Shown here: positions 60,981-61,977 of the stretch, in pieces
Layout of the letters: the number at the start of each line of letters is the position of its first letter
Numbering within the stretch: the stretch's first letter is position 1
From: Aeromonas aquatica
GTDB lineage: Bacteria; Pseudomonadota; Gammaproteobacteria; Enterobacterales; Aeromonadaceae
Assembly (NCBI RefSeq): GCF_000764655.1
Contig: NZ_JRGL01000093.1
Location: 1-61,977 of the forward strand
Direction of reading: 5' to 3'
Length of the DNA: 61,977 nt
The notes under the pieces: generated by a model
What the model was told of the DNA's origin: nothing
The model's input: only the letters and a program-made list of their open reading frames with translations
Databases searched by the model: none
Translations under genes and position numbers: made by a program

Positions 60981-61784
60981 ATGAAATCTGTGTACAAGCA
61001 AGCGACTATTGTGATGGCCGTGTTAGTGGCGCTGAATGCTCAAGCGGCTGCACCGGTGAGCGATCTCAGTGGCGACAGCGGCAGCGCCGTGGCCCTCAGT
61101 GGCAACAATGGCGCCATCGTGCCCACAGGCAGCCTGGAAGACAGAGTCGCCTTGCTGGAGCGCACCCTCAATGCCCGTCTGCGCCTGCAGGCCGAGTTGC
61201 AGCAACAGGTGGATTCCCTGCAAGGGGAGGTCTCCGAACTGCGCGGTCAGCTGGAACAGCAAACCTATCAGATGGAGCAGTCCCAGGAGCGCCAGCGCCA
61301 GCTCTATCAGGAGCTCGACAAGGTGGCGAACAGCCAGCCTGCCGCTGCGCCCGCGACCCCGGCAGCCTCTACCACGGCTCCAGCCGCCGCGGCCAATTAC
61401 TCGACCAATCAGGACGAGAACCAGGCCTACGACGCCGCCGTGAACATGGTGCTCAAGGAGAAGAACTACGACAAGGCTATTCCCGCCTTCGAAGGGTTCA
61501 TCAAGCAGTTCCCGAACTCCAGCTATGTGCCCAATGCCCATTACTGGCTTGGCCAGCTGATGTTCAACAAGGGCGACAGAGCCGGTGCCTCGGCCCAGTT
61601 CTCCACGGTCGCGAACAAGTACAGCAAGTCGCCCAAGCGAGCCGATGCCCTGCTGAAACTCGGCATGCTGGCACAACTCGATGGCAAGAAGGCGGAAGCC
61701 AAGGCGTTCTATGAGCAGGTGATCAAGGGGTACCCCAACACCTCGCCGGCCCAGTTGGCCAAGCAGAGTCTGAGCAAGTTGTAG
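60981..61784 (+). CDS. cpoB: Cell division coordinator CpoB (YbgF)
   Basis: Periplasmic protein coordinating PBP1B activity with Tol-driven constriction. Start 60981 (MKSVYKQATIVMAVLVALNA) gives 267 aa with a signal peptide. A trimerising coiled coil (about 50-100, VALLERTLNARLRLQAELQQ), an Ala/Pro/Thr linker and TPR repeats (about 145-267, AYDAAVNMVLKEKNYDKAIP) follow. An upstream TTG at 60972 is unlikely. It is the last gene of the Tol-Pal cluster, but the pal terminator and the repeats separate it from pal. Confidence 0.93.
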   Translation: MKSVYKQATIVMAVLVALNAQAAAPVSDLSGDSGSAVALSGNNGAIVPTGSLEDRVALLERTLNARLRLQAELQQQVDSLQGEVSELRGQLEQQTYQMEQSQERQRQLYQELDKVANSQPAAAPATPAASTTAPAAAANYSTNQDENQAYDAAVNMVLKEKNYDKAIPAFEGFIKQFPNSSYVPNAHYWLGQLMFNKGDRAGASAQFSTVANKYSKSPKRADALLKLGMLAQLDGKKAEAKAFYEQVIKGYPNTSPAQLAKQSLSKL

Positions 61785-61798
61785 CATTGCTGTAGGTC

Positions 61799-61820
61799 AC
61801 TGTTTTCGTAACAGTCTTGT
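61799..61820 (+). terminator. Weak hairpin after cpoB
   Basis: ACTGTT / AACAGT stem with a TTCGT-like loop, followed by CTTGTAAAT. A weak terminator at best. Confidence 0.35.
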
Positions 61821-61879
61821 AAATACGGCACCGCTTTGTACGCGCAGTGAGCAAACAGATTTAATTTAAGAATTTTCTA

Positions 61880-61907
61880 TTGCGCCAGGATGATAAATCC
61901 GTAATAT
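61880..61907 (+). promoter_or_regulatory. tRNA promoter with stringent discriminator
   Basis: -35 TTGCGC and -10 TAATAT are 16 bp apart, followed by the GC-rich discriminator AGGCCGCC typical of stable-RNA promoters under stringent control. It lies about 45 bases before the tRNA. Confidence 0.7.
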
Positions 61908-61958
61908 AGGCCGCCGTCAGAGCCGGTGCAGCAGTGCACTCGGACCTGGTCGTGGTGA

Positions 61959-61977
61959 GGGTCGTTAGCTCAGTCGG
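61959..61977 (+). tRNA. tRNA-Lys, 5' end only
   Basis: GGGTCGTTAGCTCAGTCGG is the acceptor strand and start of the D-arm of a bacterial tRNA-Lys (GGGTCGTTAGCTCAG). The gene is cut by the window edge, so the anticodon is not visible. A lysine tRNA after cpoB is also the E. coli order. Confidence 0.8.

Larger units (their letters stand above)
60751..61046 (+). repeat. Four tandem copies of the cpoB start, 74-bp period
   Basis: Units begin TGA(A/T)C(C/T)GAA at 60751, 60825, 60899 and 60973. The fourth is the real cpoB start. Copies 2 and 3 keep ATG (60833, 60907), the AAATTTGTGTATAAACAAGC stretch and GCGATGGCCGTTTTAT. Copy 1 is decayed (ATG to ACA). Copies 2 and 3 are almost identical over the first 15 codons, so one is a recent duplicate or they have been homogenised. 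Confidence 0.95.

Noticed and set aside
60751..61046. Regular 74-bp repeat as a CRISPR-like array
   Set aside because: There are no unique spacers between short conserved repeats; the whole unit is homologous to the cpoB start.

Overview
The window is a gene-dense, high-GC stretch of a gammaproteobacterial chromosome that fits Aeromonas best (A. hydrophila/caviae/veronii group). The reasons are the conserved order ruvAB - cydABX-ybgE - ybgC-tolQRAB-pal-cpoB - tRNA-Lys, combined with accessory genes typical of aeromonads: a GbpA-type chitin-active LPMO, a large lipoprotein pullulanase, a sphingomyelinase-like enzyme and a TIGR04219-type outer-membrane protein. The species call is an inference. 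No prophage, insertion sequence or CRISPR array was seen.

Layout. 1-6.1 kb: sulfate assimilation (sbp, a small serine hydrolase, cysTWA, cysB). 6.2-13.6 kb: cytochrome b561, gbpA behind a c-di-GMP (GEMM-I) riboswitch, an M3 metallopeptidase, a secreted glycoside-hydrolase-like protein and an L,D-transpeptidase. 13.8-17.6 kb: azlCD branched-chain amino-acid exporter and the yjjI/yjjW glycyl-radical pair. 17.7-24.1 kb: DUF1820, a LysR regulator, tyrB, a Cache-GGDEF diguanylate cyclase, and a divergent Ni/Co-type regulator and exporter pair (dmeR/dmeF-like). 24.4-31.2 kb: pullulanase and a Zn/Cd/Pb P-type ATPase with a MerR-type promoter. 31.3-41.9 kb: tpx, a DEAD-box helicase, a PhoD-like phosphatase, a sphingomyelinase with a chaperone-like partner, an Aer-like receptor, an OppA-like binding protein and a ParB-like secreted protein. 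41.9-46.1 kb: CatB-like acetyltransferase, DUF2753, enoyl-CoA hydratase/isomerase, PCuAC, TIGR04219 barrel, SDR. 46.1-49.1 kb: proS with a second decayed copy of its 3' end and an AT-rich exonuclease gene between the copies. 49.3-61.98 kb: crystallin-like protein, ruvAB with a LexA box, FNR-controlled cydABX-ybgE, the Tol-Pal operon and the first 19 bases of a tRNA-Lys.

The most unusual theme is local duplication at gene boundaries. (1) The azlC end/azlD start junction is repeated with a 107-bp period. This creates two 34-codon hybrid membrane-peptide ORFs, each with its own AGGAGG. (2) The start of cpoB, covering its signal peptide, is repeated four times with a 74-bp period between pal and cpoB; two copies are intact 22-aa signal-peptide ORFs, and the pal terminator lies in the most decayed copy. 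(3) The ybgE 3' end plus terminator is present as a decayed second copy. (4) The proS 3' end is duplicated around an AT-rich exonuclease gene, as expected for an integration scar. A second theme is unexplained RNA-level structure upstream of cydA: two perfect FNR boxes, an intrinsic terminator in the leader, a structured 5' UTR, and an orphan minus-strand terminator facing ruvB.
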